A DNA stretch of 64,000 nt, taken from the NCBI GenBank assembly GCA_016188045.1, contig JACPIM010000002.1:169514-233513 (forward strand), given 5' to 3'. How positions within the stretch are numbered: the first letter of the stretch is position 1; each line of letters opens with the position of its first letter. Shown piece by piece: positions 8,804 to 16,125 of the stretch. Under the pieces are notes generated by a model, which was given only the letters and a program-made list of their open reading frames with translations, had not been told where the DNA came from and did not search any database. The position numbers were made by a program, and so were the translations under genes. This DNA is from Candidatus Woesearchaeota archaeon. GTDB lineage: Archaea; Nanobdellota; Nanobdellia; SCGC-AAA011-G17; JACPIM01.

Positions 8804-9169
8804 TTACCTAAGGCGAAGAACAGCAACCATCTTGCCAATGGGTTTTTGCATTCCTACAGGATCTTCACATTCAGTTACCTTTGGTCCAATTACTAGAATA
8901 TTATCAAAATTAACTCTTTCTGCGCTCATTCTTTCTACTAAACCTCTTAATTCAGAACCAGTATTTTCCGCAGTATCTTGGTCAAGACATTTTATAACCA
9001 AGGCCTCTCCAACATGCGGTATATTTTGAATATGTTCTCTCCACCTATATGGATTTCCGTGCCTGGTTGGCATAAAGCGCTGCATATAACACATTATAGT
9101 CCCAAGTTGCTCCCTATCTAACTCATCTCTAACCCTATCAATAACAATCACATTATATTGATTAACCAT
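8804..9169 (-). CDS. Hypothetical protein, 121 residues
   Basis: I do not recognise this protein. It is soluble and of mixed alpha/beta character, with beta-like segments NVIVIDRV, EALVIKCL, NILVIGP and KMVAVLRL and a Cys pair (MCYMQ, CEDP). The start ATG follows a GGGGG run by 6 nt, a G-rich ribosome binding site shared with several other genes in the window. It is preceded by a metallopeptidase-like gene on the same strand. Confidence 0.6.
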   Translation of the reverse strand: MVNQYNVIVIDRVRDELDREQLGTIMCYMQRFMPTRHGNPYRWREHIQNIPHVGEALVIKCLDQDTAENTGSELRGLVERMSAERVNFDNILVIGPKVTECEDPVGMQKPIGKMVAVLRLR

Positions 9170-9238
9170 TTAACTCCCCCAAAAAGCAAGTTACTATTTA
9201 CTTATTAAGCTTTATCAAGCTGAAAAATATAGTTTGTA

Positions 9239-9697
9239 TCATAAAAACAATCTAAAGCTGCTTCTTAATTGTTTTACTCTAACTACTCCATCTCTATTGT
9301 TTCTCTCACCTAAAATCTTAGGCCACTCGCTTTTGCTCCAAGATTTTTCAAAATTAACTAATTCATTATACCCTCTGTTTCTTAATTCTCTCTCAACTAC
9401 CCCACCTTGATGAGGATATCTAAATCTCTTTTCATAAGGGCTGTTAAATCCATGCATATAATGGACAATTTCATGTGCGATTGTTAGTTCTATTACTTCT
9501 TTAGGAACTCTCTCGTCTTTAAACAAAGAATTTACAACTATTTCAGTATCTTTGTTCTTTAATCTTTTAATATGTCCAAATTTATTTTTCCACCTGCCTT
9601 TCCATCTAACTAAAACATTATTTCTCTTTTTAACATCAGAAAACTTTCTATCCCAGACTTCATAAAACAACGTAGCCAACCATTCTTCATCTCTCAT
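9239..9697 (-). CDS. Putative zinc metallopeptidase (HExxH, SprT/M48-like)
   Basis: The 152-residue protein has the zincin motif HEIVHYMHG in its middle (about residues 79-87), followed by a Gly/Glu-containing region (GGVVERELRNRGY) that could supply the third ligand. There is no signal peptide or membrane helix, so it is cytoplasmic. The layout resembles SprT-like or YgjP-type proteases, but I cannot fix the family. It lies just downstream of the hsp20 gene, which would suit a protein-quality role (inference). Confidence 0.65.
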   Translation of the reverse strand: MRDEEWLATLFYEVWDRKFSDVKKRNNVLVRWKGRWKNKFGHIKRLKNKDTEIVVNSLFKDERVPKEVIELTIAHEIVHYMHGFNSPYEKRFRYPHQGGVVERELRNRGYNELVNFEKSWSKSEWPKILGERNNRDGVVRVKQLRSSFRLFL

Positions 9698-9718
9698 AAA
9701 ATTAAAAAATAGGTTTTA

Positions 9719-10117
9719 TTATTTAATACTTACTTTTTTAGAAGTTTTCCTCTTAGGTATCCTAATTTTCAAGACCTTTCCAGAAAGTTTAGCTTCTGTT
9801 TTGTCAACAGCCAGGCCTTTAGGCAATACAATCGACCTGTAATAGCCTAAAGATTTATCAATTTCAGAATAAATATCCTCTTTTTCTTTAATTTTTCTAG
9901 AATTTTCATCCGCTTTTACTACTAGTTTTTCATCATTAACATCTAGAAATATGTTTTTCTTTTTTATCCCAGGAAGTTCAACATTAATAACAACGTTTTT
10001 AGGATTCTGCGTTATATTGCTATAAGGCTTCTTATATCCACCCATTAAGCTATTAACCTTTTTATTTATTCGATCCTGAACTCTCTTCATCTCCTTGAAA
10101 GGATCCCATTCTACCAA
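9719..10117 (-). CDS. hsp20: Small heat shock protein, Hsp20/alpha-crystallin family
   Basis: This ATP-independent holdase chaperone has 132 residues. A short N-terminal arm (WDPFKEMKRVQDRI) precedes the alpha-crystallin domain, with VNVELPGIKKKNI and the closing GVLKIRIPK-type strand (here GKVLKIRIPKR). The usual C-terminal IxI anchor appears as KVSIK at the end. The Lys-rich tail is shorter than usual. It stands between ndk and the metallopeptidase gene on the same strand. Confidence 0.9.
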   Translation of the reverse strand: MVEWDPFKEMKRVQDRINKKVNSLMGGYKKPYSNITQNPKNVVINVELPGIKKKNIFLDVNDEKLVVKADENSRKIKEKEDIYSEIDKSLGYYRSIVLPKGLAVDKTEAKLSGKVLKIRIPKRKTSKKVSIK

Positions 10118-10170
10118 AAAACACCACCTCTTTTAAATAATTATCCTCTTGTTATTTATAAAATTTTTCA

Positions 10171-10734
10171 TTACAAATGTCTGTCTAATTCCTTCTTATA
10201 CTCGCATAATTCATTATCCTTAAACCATAAACTTATCTCTCTTTCAGATTCTTTAACGCTTCCAGAAGCATGAACTAAATTTCTTACGGGTCTTTTTTTA
10301 AAATCAGCAATGGCATATGATTCTACAGTATAATCTCCCCTTATAGTTCCGGGCAATGCTTGTCTGGGTTCTGTATTTCCAACAAGTTTCCTAATGATCT
10401 CAACAGCATGTAACCCTTCAATCACAATAGCAACAACAGGTCCTTCTCTTAAGAAGCCGACATTCCAGCTTTGTATCATTTTGCCGTATTCCATATGGTC
10501 CTTAAATGGGAATTTCTTATTATTCTTTTCATAAGCATTTTTAGTTTTTTCAAAAACGTTCTTAGCCCATTCTTCATCAACTAAATAATGGTTAGAAGCT
10601 AGTTTCTCATCAGCATGAAGCATTTTCATTCCGACAATCTTCAAGCCAATCTTCTCAAATCTGGATATTATTTCTCCAATTATCCCTCTAGATACAGCAT
10701 CGTGCTTGATTAGAATTAGGCTTTTTTCAATCAT
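10171..10734 (-). CDS. ndk: Nucleoside diphosphate kinase, long archaeal form
   Basis: It transfers phosphate from ATP to other NDPs through a phosphohistidine. The active His is in NLVHASGS and the nucleotide-binding KHDAVSRG is at the N-terminus. The protein has 187 residues against about 150 for the usual enzyme; the extra 35 or so residues lie around residues 50-85 (after NHYLVDEEW), as in some archaeal homologues. It closes the L7Ae-S28e-L24e-NDK gene order, which is well known in archaea. Confidence 0.95.
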   Translation of the reverse strand: MIEKSLILIKHDAVSRGIIGEIISRFEKIGLKIVGMKMLHADEKLASNHYLVDEEWAKNVFEKTKNAYEKNNKKFPFKDHMEYGKMIQSWNVGFLREGPVVAIVIEGLHAVEIIRKLVGNTEPRQALPGTIRGDYTVESYAIADFKKRPVRNLVHASGSVKESEREISLWFKDNELCEYKKELDRHL

Positions 10735-10787
10735 TTTTTCTTCCGTTTTTTCCTTTTTCTTTCCAAGATTTCTTTTTTAAAGAAAGC

Positions 10788-10958
10788 TTATTTCTGATAT
10801 ACCTTAGTCCACTTGGTGTGAATTGCTTTTCTTTTTAATTTAACCATATTTTTTCTGCATTTACTAGAACAAAAATTAACAATCTTACCAGATTTAGAAA
10901 CATAGATAATGCCGGTTCCAGGACTTATTCCACTGCCGCAAAAACCGCACTTTGCCAT
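10788..10958 (-). CDS. rpl24e: Ribosomal protein eL24
   Basis: This 56-residue zinc-binding protein of the large ribosomal subunit carries the Cys4 motif CGFCG ... FCSSKC and the IHTKWTK segment near the C-terminus. Its ATG (10958) directly abuts the last base of the rps28e stop (10959). It is the third gene of the L7Ae-S28e-L24e-NDK cluster and was found by translating the gap. Confidence 0.95.
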   Translation of the reverse strand: MAKCGFCGSGISPGTGIIYVSKSGKIVNFCSSKCRKNMVKLKRKAIHTKWTKVYQK

Positions 10959-11243
10959 CTAATTTCTCCTTCCATGACTCAACCTTCTTGCCTCAATTTC
11001 AGTTTCCCTTAACATTAAAATATCTTTTTCTTTTATAGGTCCTTTAACATTTCTTCTCAATATTTTACTTCTATCTCTTCCATCTAAAACCTTAACTCTA
11101 ACTAAAGTTACCTCTCCTCTAGTTCCGGTTCTGCCAACAATTTCTTCAACAACAGCAGGAACAGCATCAGAAATAATAGGTTTTACAACTACTTTTTCAG
11201 GTTTAGTCTCTTCTTTCTTGGGTTTTATGTTTTTCTCAACCAT
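10959..11243 (-). CDS. rps28e: Ribosomal protein eS28
   Basis: This small-subunit protein has an OB-fold domain ([21 protein letters not shown], then [17 protein letters not shown]) and the conserved end [11 protein letters not shown]. It has a Lys/Glu/Pro-rich N-terminal extension of about 30 residues not seen in most eS28, giving 94 residues in total. It lies 1 nt from rpl7ae and abuts rpl24e. Confidence 0.95.
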   Translation of the reverse strand: MVEKNIKPKKEETKPEKVVVKPIISDAVPAVVEEIVGRTGTRGEVTLVRVKVLDGRDRSKILRRNVKGPIKEKDILMLRETEIEARRLSHGRRN

Positions 11244-11244
11244 T

Positions 11245-11586
11245 TTACTTTGCTATGTCTTTAATTAAATCTTTAGAATCCCCTTCTTGAATAATAGCTA
11301 CAGCACTAGTACCAACCTGTAACCCAGCAGCAGCTCCCAAATCTTCTTTACTAGGAACAACAACAAAAGGAACTTCTTTTTCTTCACATAAAACAGGCAA
11401 ATGCATAATTACTTCTGGTGGATTAACGTCTTTAGCAACAACAACAAGCTTTGCTACCCCCCTTTCCAAAGCCTTTGTAGCCTCATTAGTACCTTTCTTT
11501 ATCTTGCCCGTATTTCTAGCTACTTCAACTGCCTCATAAGCCTTATCTATTTTTTCTTTAGGAAAATTAGTGTTTAAATCTGCCAT
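11245..11586 (-). CDS. rpl7ae: Ribosomal protein L7Ae (kink-turn binding)
   Basis: It binds K-turns in 23S rRNA and, in archaea, in box C/D and H/ACA guide RNPs and RNase P. The signature [12 protein letters not shown] is at about residues 32-43, followed by [13 protein letters not shown] and [15 protein letters not shown]. It is the first gene of the operon, with a GGAGG ribosome binding site about 7 nt before the ATG. Confidence 0.96.
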   Translation of the reverse strand: MADLNTNFPKEKIDKAYEAVEVARNTGKIKKGTNEATKALERGVAKLVVVAKDVNPPEVIMHLPVLCEEKEVPFVVVPSKEDLGAAAGLQVGTSAVAIIQEGDSKDLIKDIAK

Positions 11587-11828
11587 TTTTTAAACCTCCA
11601 AAAATAAGGAATATTCCTTATTACACCCAATTTTTAGGTGTCTTCATTGGTTTATTTACTATCTCATAATATATCTTTAAAAAGGTTTCTATTTTTCTCT
11701 TTTTTTAAACTAATTTTCTTATATTTGCTTGTTTTAGAGATCAACTCATATCCTAAAGTTTAGAATAGATAGATATTATATAATGGCAACTCGACAGATT
11801 TATAAGTGTGTTAATATAACATATTAAT

Positions 11829-11918
11829 ATGGCAAAGAAAGAGGTCGATTGGATAACTATAATAATGCTTATCTTGTTAATAGTTCTTGTAATTTGGTTT
11901 ATTACTAAGGTGATTTGA
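11829..11918 (+). CDS. 29-residue single-helix membrane peptide
   Basis: A short frame (MAKKEVDWITIIML...) forms one hydrophobic helix with a Lys/Glu N-terminus. A TATA-like TTTATAAG lies about 28 nt upstream, suggesting leaderless transcription. It ends 4 nt before the next small membrane gene, so the two probably form an operon. Confidence 0.5.
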   Translation: MAKKEVDWITIIMLILLIVLVIWFITKVI

Positions 11919-11922
11919 AAAA

Positions 11923-12132
11923 ATGGAAACATGGCAAAAGGTACTGTATTTGTTGTTAGGATTATTTACGATATACTTAATTATAGAGATACTTCGAAAA
12001 ATTTTTGGTGGAAGTCTAACGACTGATGCGATTGTCATAGGGTTGCTAGTAGCTAATTTGGGATATTCTTTCTATATAAACTCGAAACTATCTGAGCATA
12101 TTGGATGGCACAAAGGCAAGGGAGATCATTAG
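11923..12132 (+). CDS. Small two-helix membrane protein
   Basis: This 69-residue protein has two hydrophobic helices (about residues 5-27 and 33-52), a short charged loop and a His-rich polar tail (HIGWHKGKGDH). I do not recognise a family with a known role. It follows a 29-residue membrane peptide by 4 nt. Confidence 0.6.
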   Translation: METWQKVLYLLLGLFTIYLIIEILRKIFGGSLTTDAIVIGLLVANLGYSFYINSKLSEHIGWHKGKGDH

Positions 12133-12146
12133 TAAAGGGTAACAGA

Positions 12147-12174
12147 GTTTTATTTAATCAGCATTAACCGTCCC
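12147..12174 (-). other. Solitary dif-like site, inverted relative to the cassette array
   Basis: Read on the minus strand this is an 11-bp arm ending GGTTAA, the 6-bp centre TGCTGA, and an 11-bp arm starting TTAAATA. The flank on the outer side of the left arm (12175-12212) has an AACTC ... CTGATGAG ... CCTTCCAAGTATTCAGG sequence shared with array units (AACTC...CTGATGAG with the empty units; the 17-nt CCTTCCAAGTATTCAGG word with 16719-16736). It lies between the small membrane gene and the end of gltX. Confidence 0.6.
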
Positions 12175-12229
12175 TGAATACTTGGAAGGATTGCTCATCA
12201 GAACTGAGTTTCATTTTTATCTTGATCAA

Positions 12230-13873
12230 TTACCTATGCCCAAAAACAAAAACCATTTTATTTTTAGTTTTTTTATCAAGTTTCATAAATCCAATTCTTT
12301 CAGCTTGTATAATTTCATTTAATTTAACTTTCTTCAAATCATGTTCACCATAGCCTTTAACAACAGAATTATCTTCCATTACAACTTCAACATTAATTAA
12401 ATCTTTAGATACCGGCAACCAATGTATTAATTTAGCATTTAACTTATTATCATGTTCATAACTAGTAACTTCTCCATTCTTAAAATTAAACAAGTGCATA
12501 AATCTGTAGTTTTCTCCAAATTTAATCTCATCTTGAACATAAAATTCTTCTTTTACGTTTATTTTTCTGCTCCCTCTTTTTAAAAAGTCAGGATGTAACG
12601 GTATTTTGGCAGTTTTAATTTTGTTCCCCCCTATCATAATTTTTTTAGGATTTAAAATTAAAAAATACCGATTTGTCTTTTTATCAATTATCTTTTTGTT
12701 ATAAGAAGCCAAATTATCCATTGATATGTTCACATCAGATCTGTCTATTCCAATGTCCCTTATGAAATTAATAATAGCTTCTGCCTTAAAACCTCTCCTT
12801 CTTAAGGACATTATTGTTCCTAACCTAACATCATCCCACCCAGTTAATTTTCCTTCTTTAATTAATTCTTTAGCTTCACTGGTGCTTTTTATCCCACCGA
12901 CAAAAAACTTTCCATTATAAATAGTTTCAGGATATTTCCATCCAAAATAATCAAAAATATATTTCTGCCTCTGATCAGAAACTTTCAAATCAACTCCTCT
13001 TAAAATATGAGTTACTTCTAGTTCATGATCATCAATAGCAGAAGCAAAATTCAGTAAAGGCCAGACTTTGGCTTTAACTAAAGGATGTTTTCCTTTTTCA
13101 ATAATCCTGAAAGCAATCCAGTCTCTTACAGCGGGATTGGGATGATCTATATCTGTTTTTATTCTTAAAACAGCCTCACCTTCTTTATATTTGGTAAACA
13201 TCTTCTTCCATTTTTTCATTACTTCATTAGGCTGCTCTTCTCTCTCATCAGAAATTTCGCTTTTCCAGATTTTTTGTCTCATTTCTTCCTGTTTTATTGT
13301 ATCAATATAAGCATATCCTTTTTTTATTAATTCTTCAGCATATTTATAATAAATTTTTAATCTCTTGCTCTGAATAACAACTTTGTTAGGCTTAACTCCT
13401 AGCCAGTCTAAATCTCTTTTTATCCAAGAATAAGCTTCTTTCATAGGAACTTTTATTTTAGGATCAGTGTCATCAAATCTTAAAATATACTTTCCATTAT
13501 ATTTTTTAACTAAAAACCAGTTCCACAATCCAGGCCTGCAATGCCCAAAGCTTAAAGGGCCATTTGGATTAGGTGCAAATCTCATCACAACTTTTCCTTT
13601 TTTGGCATTTTCTAAATCAGGTGTTTTTCTTTCCTGGGTTGATAAGGGTTTACCCTTATCTTTAATGCCACCAAATTTTTTTATTTCATCCCCCTGTTCT
13701 TTAATACTTAATTTATTAACTTCATCAATTACCTTATTGGCTAGTTTTATTACCTCATTTTTATCCTTAACTTTTAAGCTGGAAAAGATTTTTCCTAAAA
13801 CCGCGTTTAAATTGGCTTTTCCATTATATTTTATGGCATTTTCTAAAGCAAATTTCCTGATTTCTTCTTTCAT
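12230..13873 (-). CDS. gltX: Glutamyl-tRNA synthetase, archaeal type
   Basis: It charges tRNA-Glu (and in many archaea also tRNA-Gln, for later amidation). It has 547 residues. An N-terminal extension of about 95 residues precedes the catalytic domain, which starts MRFAPNPNGPLSFGH, an archaeal variant of the HIGH motif. The second motif appears as KSTSEAKELI before TGWDDVRLGT. A C-terminal beta-barrel anticodon domain follows. A 24-bp palindromic sequence within the N-terminal extension recurs near 29260. The gene lies between the solitary dif-like site and xerA. Confidence 0.93.
   Translation of the reverse strand: MKEEIRKFALENAIKYNGKANLNAVLGKIFSSLKVKDKNEVIKLANKVIDEVNKLSIKEQGDEIKKFGGIKDKGKPLSTQERKTPDLENAKKGKVVMRFAPNPNGPLSFGHCRPGLWNWFLVKKYNGKYILRFDDTDPKIKVPMKEAYSWIKRDLDWLGVKPNKVVIQSKRLKIYYKYAEELIKKGYAYIDTIKQEEMRQKIWKSEISDEREEQPNEVMKKWKKMFTKYKEGEAVLRIKTDIDHPNPAVRDWIAFRIIEKGKHPLVKAKVWPLLNFASAIDDHELEVTHILRGVDLKVSDQRQKYIFDYFGWKYPETIYNGKFFVGGIKSTSEAKELIKEGKLTGWDDVRLGTIMSLRRRGFKAEAIINFIRDIGIDRSDVNISMDNLASYNKKIIDKKTNRYFLILNPKKIMIGGNKIKTAKIPLHPDFLKRGSRKINVKEEFYVQDEIKFGENYRFMHLFNFKNGEVTSYEHDNKLNAKLIHWLPVSKDLINVEVVMEDNSVVKGYGEHDLKKVKLNEIIQAERIGFMKLDKKTKNKMVFVFGHR
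13636..13659. repeat. 24-bp palindromic repeat, copy 1 (inside gltX)
   Basis: The sequence GGGTTGATAAGGGTTTACCC plus TTAT forms a hairpin (GATAAGGG paired with CCCTTATC). It matches 29260-29283 at 23 of 24 positions. Here it encodes part of the poorly conserved N-terminal extension of GluRS. Confidence 0.5.
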
Positions 13874-13908
13874 AGTGAATATTAAAGAGAATTCTTATAT
13901 AAAGCTTT

Positions 13909-14733
13909 TTACAAACTATCAATAGGGCTTTTTACCTTTATCATGTTTGGAGCAGCAGTATGTAAATATACAAAAGTTGTTTCAGGGCTTTTGTGTCCTA
14001 ATAAAGCTTGAACTTCTGATACAGAACAGCCATTTTCAATCAAATGAGTTGCAAAACTGTGCCTTAAACTATGGCAGCTTATCTTTTTGTCAATTTTGGC
14101 AATTTTTGTTGCTTTCTTTATAATTTGCTGAATGCTTCTGATATTGTATTTTGTTTTTCTATTGCTGTTAAACAAATAGTTGTCTAAGAATAATTTATCA
14201 CATTTAATTAATCCATTTATCTTCTCTTTTAAGCTCTCAGAAATAATAAAGATTCGGTCTTTATTTCCTTTGCCTAGCCTAACAAAACCATAATTTTTCT
14301 TTATATCTAAATCTTTAACTTTCAGATTAATTAATTCAGAAACCCTTAAACCAGCAGAATACATTACTTGAACCATTATCCTATGCTTTTCATTATTAAT
14401 GGCAGTAAATAGTCTCTTGACTTCTTCCTTTGTCAGAACAACAGGCAGGTTTTCAGGAACCTTGGAATATTTTATATTTAATTTCATTCTTTTTCCCAAA
14501 ATCTCTTCAAAAAAGAATTTTAAGGCATTTAAATTAACATTAATTGTATTCCCAGCTTTCTCTTTTTTAGTTAAGTTATTTAAATATTCACGAACATCTG
14601 TTTTGCTTATTTTTCCTAATTCTTTCTTGCATTCTAAAAAGAATCTATCAATGCAATATAGATAGGTTTTAATTGTTTTTTGAGAATATTTTCGCCTTAA
14701 CATTTCTCTTGTTACAGCATAATGAACATCCAT
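13909..14733 (-). CDS. xerA: Tyrosine recombinase, XerA-type
   Basis: This 274-residue site-specific recombinase has an N-terminal SAM-like core-binding domain (about 1-95) and a catalytic domain. Catalytic residues are visible: Arg in SAGLRVSEL, Lys in GKGNKDR, HSLRHSFATHL (His-x-x-Arg), LLGHKSPETT and the nucleophile Tyr in VYLHTA. The C-terminus ends KSPIDSL, like IntI and many Xer-like enzymes, and LPVVLTKEEV is also IntI-like. The roughly 16-40-residue insertion specific to integron integrases is absent, so XerA is the better name. A TATA box (CTATAAAAGT, 14754-14763) sits about 26 nt upstream, so it is probably leaderless. It reads away from the adjacent cassette array. Confidence 0.92.
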   Translation of the reverse strand: MDVHYAVTREMLRRKYSQKTIKTYLYCIDRFFLECKKELGKISKTDVREYLNNLTKKEKAGNTINVNLNALKFFFEEILGKRMKLNIKYSKVPENLPVVLTKEEVKRLFTAINNEKHRIMVQVMYSAGLRVSELINLKVKDLDIKKNYGFVRLGKGNKDRIFIISESLKEKINGLIKCDKLFLDNYLFNSNRKTKYNIRSIQQIIKKATKIAKIDKKISCHSLRHSFATHLIENGCSVSEVQALLGHKSPETTFVYLHTAAPNMIKVKSPIDSL

Positions 14734-14753
14734 AAAATATAAATAGAAGCCAT

Positions 14754-14763
14754 ACTTTTATAG
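14754..14763 (-). promoter_or_regulatory. TATA box of xerA
   Basis: CTATAAAAGT on the minus strand, centred about 26 nt before the xerA ATG, is the spacing expected for an archaeal leaderless promoter. It lies between xerA and the first array site. The rest of the 14764-14883 spacer is AT-rich and shows no gene. Confidence 0.6.
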
Positions 14764-14883
14764 TTTATTATTTTATTATAGGGATAAAACTGTTTAATTT
14801 ATAACTAGAGAGTTAACACAGAAAATTACGAGACACATACTGAAAACAGGGATTATAGGTTATAAAACACCAAGATATTAAGA

Positions 14884-14911
14884 ATTTCGTATATGAACTG
14901 TTAATCAAAAT
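14884..14911 (+). other. dif-like site 0 (left end of array, degenerate left arm)
   Basis: The right arm TTAATCAAAAT is the same as in sites 2 and 3. The centre is GAACTG and the left arm ends GTATAT instead of TAA, so the outer half is degenerate or is host sequence. This would suit an integration boundary next to xerA. Confidence 0.5.
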
Positions 14912-14970
14912 TTATCTGCGGATAAACTCAACTCTGATGAGTTGCCTTCACATTCGTTCAGGTCGCTTAA
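14901..14970 (+). repeat. Empty cassette scaffold, copy 1
   Basis: This 70-bp unit (76 bp with its spacer) is identical to the copies at 15945 and 16021. In order it has the TTAATC arm, a short inverted repeat TTTATC-TGCG-GATAAA, a second hairpin CAACTC-TGAT-GAGTTG and a right part ending CGCTTAA. It looks like a full unit with the gene replaced by four bases. Confidence 0.7.
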
Positions 14971-14987
14971 CAAGTATTAAGTGAAAT
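14960..14987 (+). other. dif-like site 1
   Basis: Left arm AGGTCGCTTAA, centre CAAGTA, right arm TTAAGTGAAAT. It joins the first empty unit to the PLP-enzyme cassette. Confidence 0.7.
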
Positions 14988-15001
14988 TGCCCTACGCCCG
15001 C

Positions 15002-15817
15002 CTATAAGATTCCTTTACCAGAATTGATGAGGATAATTTTATCTTCTTTTCTGAATTTTAGTTTAGGCAACACCCCAAAAACTACTGCACTTGACGGTTC
15101 GATATCAAACTTGTCTTTGTATTGTTTGTAGGCTTCTTTTATTTCTTCCTCATCCAATTTTATTATCCTATGTCCCTCTTTCAAAATTGATTGGATTTTT
15201 GATTTATATGGTGTCCATGGAGTATGAAGTTTGTCTGCAAAACTTTGCCATTTGTCTTTTACTCCTACACCAATCAATTTTGTCTTTAATTTGAATTTCT
15301 TAATCCCATTGTAGAAGCCTACAAATGCTTCGCCACTTCCAACTGGCAGAATTATAAAATTTGGATTTGCTTGTCTTATTTCTTCAACAATTTTCTCATA
15401 TCCTTCATGAAATCCATTTGTCACGTCCCAAATAACTTCTTCATCATTTTGACGAGCAAGTGATACTACCTCTTCTGGCTTTAAGATTTTCTCAGATAAA
15501 TTTGCTTCAATAATTTCCCCATATTTCTTCAATTCGCTCTTAATTGATTTTTTCAATTTCTTATCAACAATATTTACAATTCTTATTTTTGTTCCTTGAG
15601 AAAATCTTCCCAAACTATATCCGGCATTGCCAGAGGTGATTAAAGCTAAAGTATCCACTTGCTCTTCTTTTGCCTTTTTTATGATGATTTCGCTTCTTCT
15701 ATCCTTAAACGTTCCAAATGGATTTTTACTCTCATCTTTAATCAAAATGGCAAATCCAAATTTTTGAGCCAGTTCATCATTCTTGACTAACGGGGTGTTG
15801 CCTGATTTATTCATCAT
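15002..15817 (-). CDS. PLP-dependent enzyme of the threonine synthase/cysteine synthase fold (cassette gene)
   Basis: The fold-type II PLP enzyme shows the cofactor Lys in NPFGTFKDRRS, the phosphate/substrate loop TSGNAGYSLG and the glycine motif LPVGSGEAFVG. It has about 271 residues, compact for a threonine synthase, and lacks that enzyme's N-terminal domain, so the substrate is open. I reject the longer frame to 15934, which only translates cassette-end sequence. A TATA-like CTTATTAAAAG lies about 26 nt before the ATG at 15817. The gene lies between the inverted repeats 14987-15002 and 15860-15875 (13 of 16 paired), whose left arm touches the stop codon. Confidence 0.82.
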   Translation of the reverse strand: MMNKSGNTPLVKNDELAQKFGFAILIKDESKNPFGTFKDRRSEIIIKKAKEEQVDTLALITSGNAGYSLGRFSQGTKIRIVNIVDKKLKKSIKSELKKYGEIIEANLSEKILKPEEVVSLARQNDEEVIWDVTNGFHEGYEKIVEEIRQANPNFIILPVGSGEAFVGFYNGIKKFKLKTKLIGVGVKDKWQSFADKLHTPWTPYKSKIQSILKEGHRIIKLDEEEIKEAYKQYKDKFDIEPSSAVVFGVLPKLKFRKEDKIILINSGKGIL

Positions 15818-15927
15818 ATCTATACTAAAATTATCCTCTTTTAATAAGTTTACTAAATTGGCGGGCTTCGGGCAACTCTCCTCACTCCTTCGGAGTTCGT
15901 CGGCACGTTGCACTCTCGCTAACGCTC

Positions 15928-15955
15928 GGCTCACTTAACAAGGGTTAATCAAAAT
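15928..15955 (+). other. dif-like site 2
   Basis: Left arm GGCTCACTTAA, centre CAAGGG, right arm TTAATCAAAAT. It closes the PLP-enzyme cassette. That unit begins TTAAGTG and ends CACTTAA, so its circular form would have a palindromic site. Confidence 0.7.
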
Positions 15956-16014
15956 TTATCTGCGGATAAACTCAACTCTGATGAGTTGCCTTCACATTCG
16001 TTCAGGTCGCTTAA
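15945..16014 (+). repeat. Empty cassette scaffold, copy 2
   Basis: This is identical to the unit at 14901-14970 and directly followed by another identical copy. It lies between sites 2 and 3. Confidence 0.7.
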
Positions 16015-16031
16015 CAAGTATTAATCAAAAT
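16004..16031 (+). other. dif-like site 3
   Basis: Left arm AGGTCGCTTAA, centre CAAGTA, right arm TTAATCAAAAT. It separates two identical empty units. Confidence 0.7.
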
Positions 16032-16090
16032 TTATCTGCGGATAAACTCAACTCTGATGAGTTGCCTTCACATTCGTTCAGGTCGCTTAA
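16021..16090 (+). repeat. Empty cassette scaffold, copy 3
   Basis: This is identical to copies 1 and 2; with copy 2 it forms an exact 76-bp tandem repeat. Confidence 0.7.
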
Positions 16091-16107
16091 CAAGTATTAT
16101 ATTCAAT
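16080..16107 (+). other. dif-like site 4
   Basis: Left arm AGGTCGCTTAA, centre CAAGTA, right arm TTATATTCAAT. It opens the cassette of the 148-residue unknown protein. Confidence 0.65.
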
Positions 16108-16125
16108 CGTCGGCACTATTTATTA

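Noticed and set aside
15818-15934. N-terminal extension of the PLP-enzyme frame (MSRALARVQRADELRRSEES...)
   Set aside because: It translates the cassette's accessory sequence and inverted repeat, which recur in non-coding form in other units; the TATA box and ATG at 15817 fit better.
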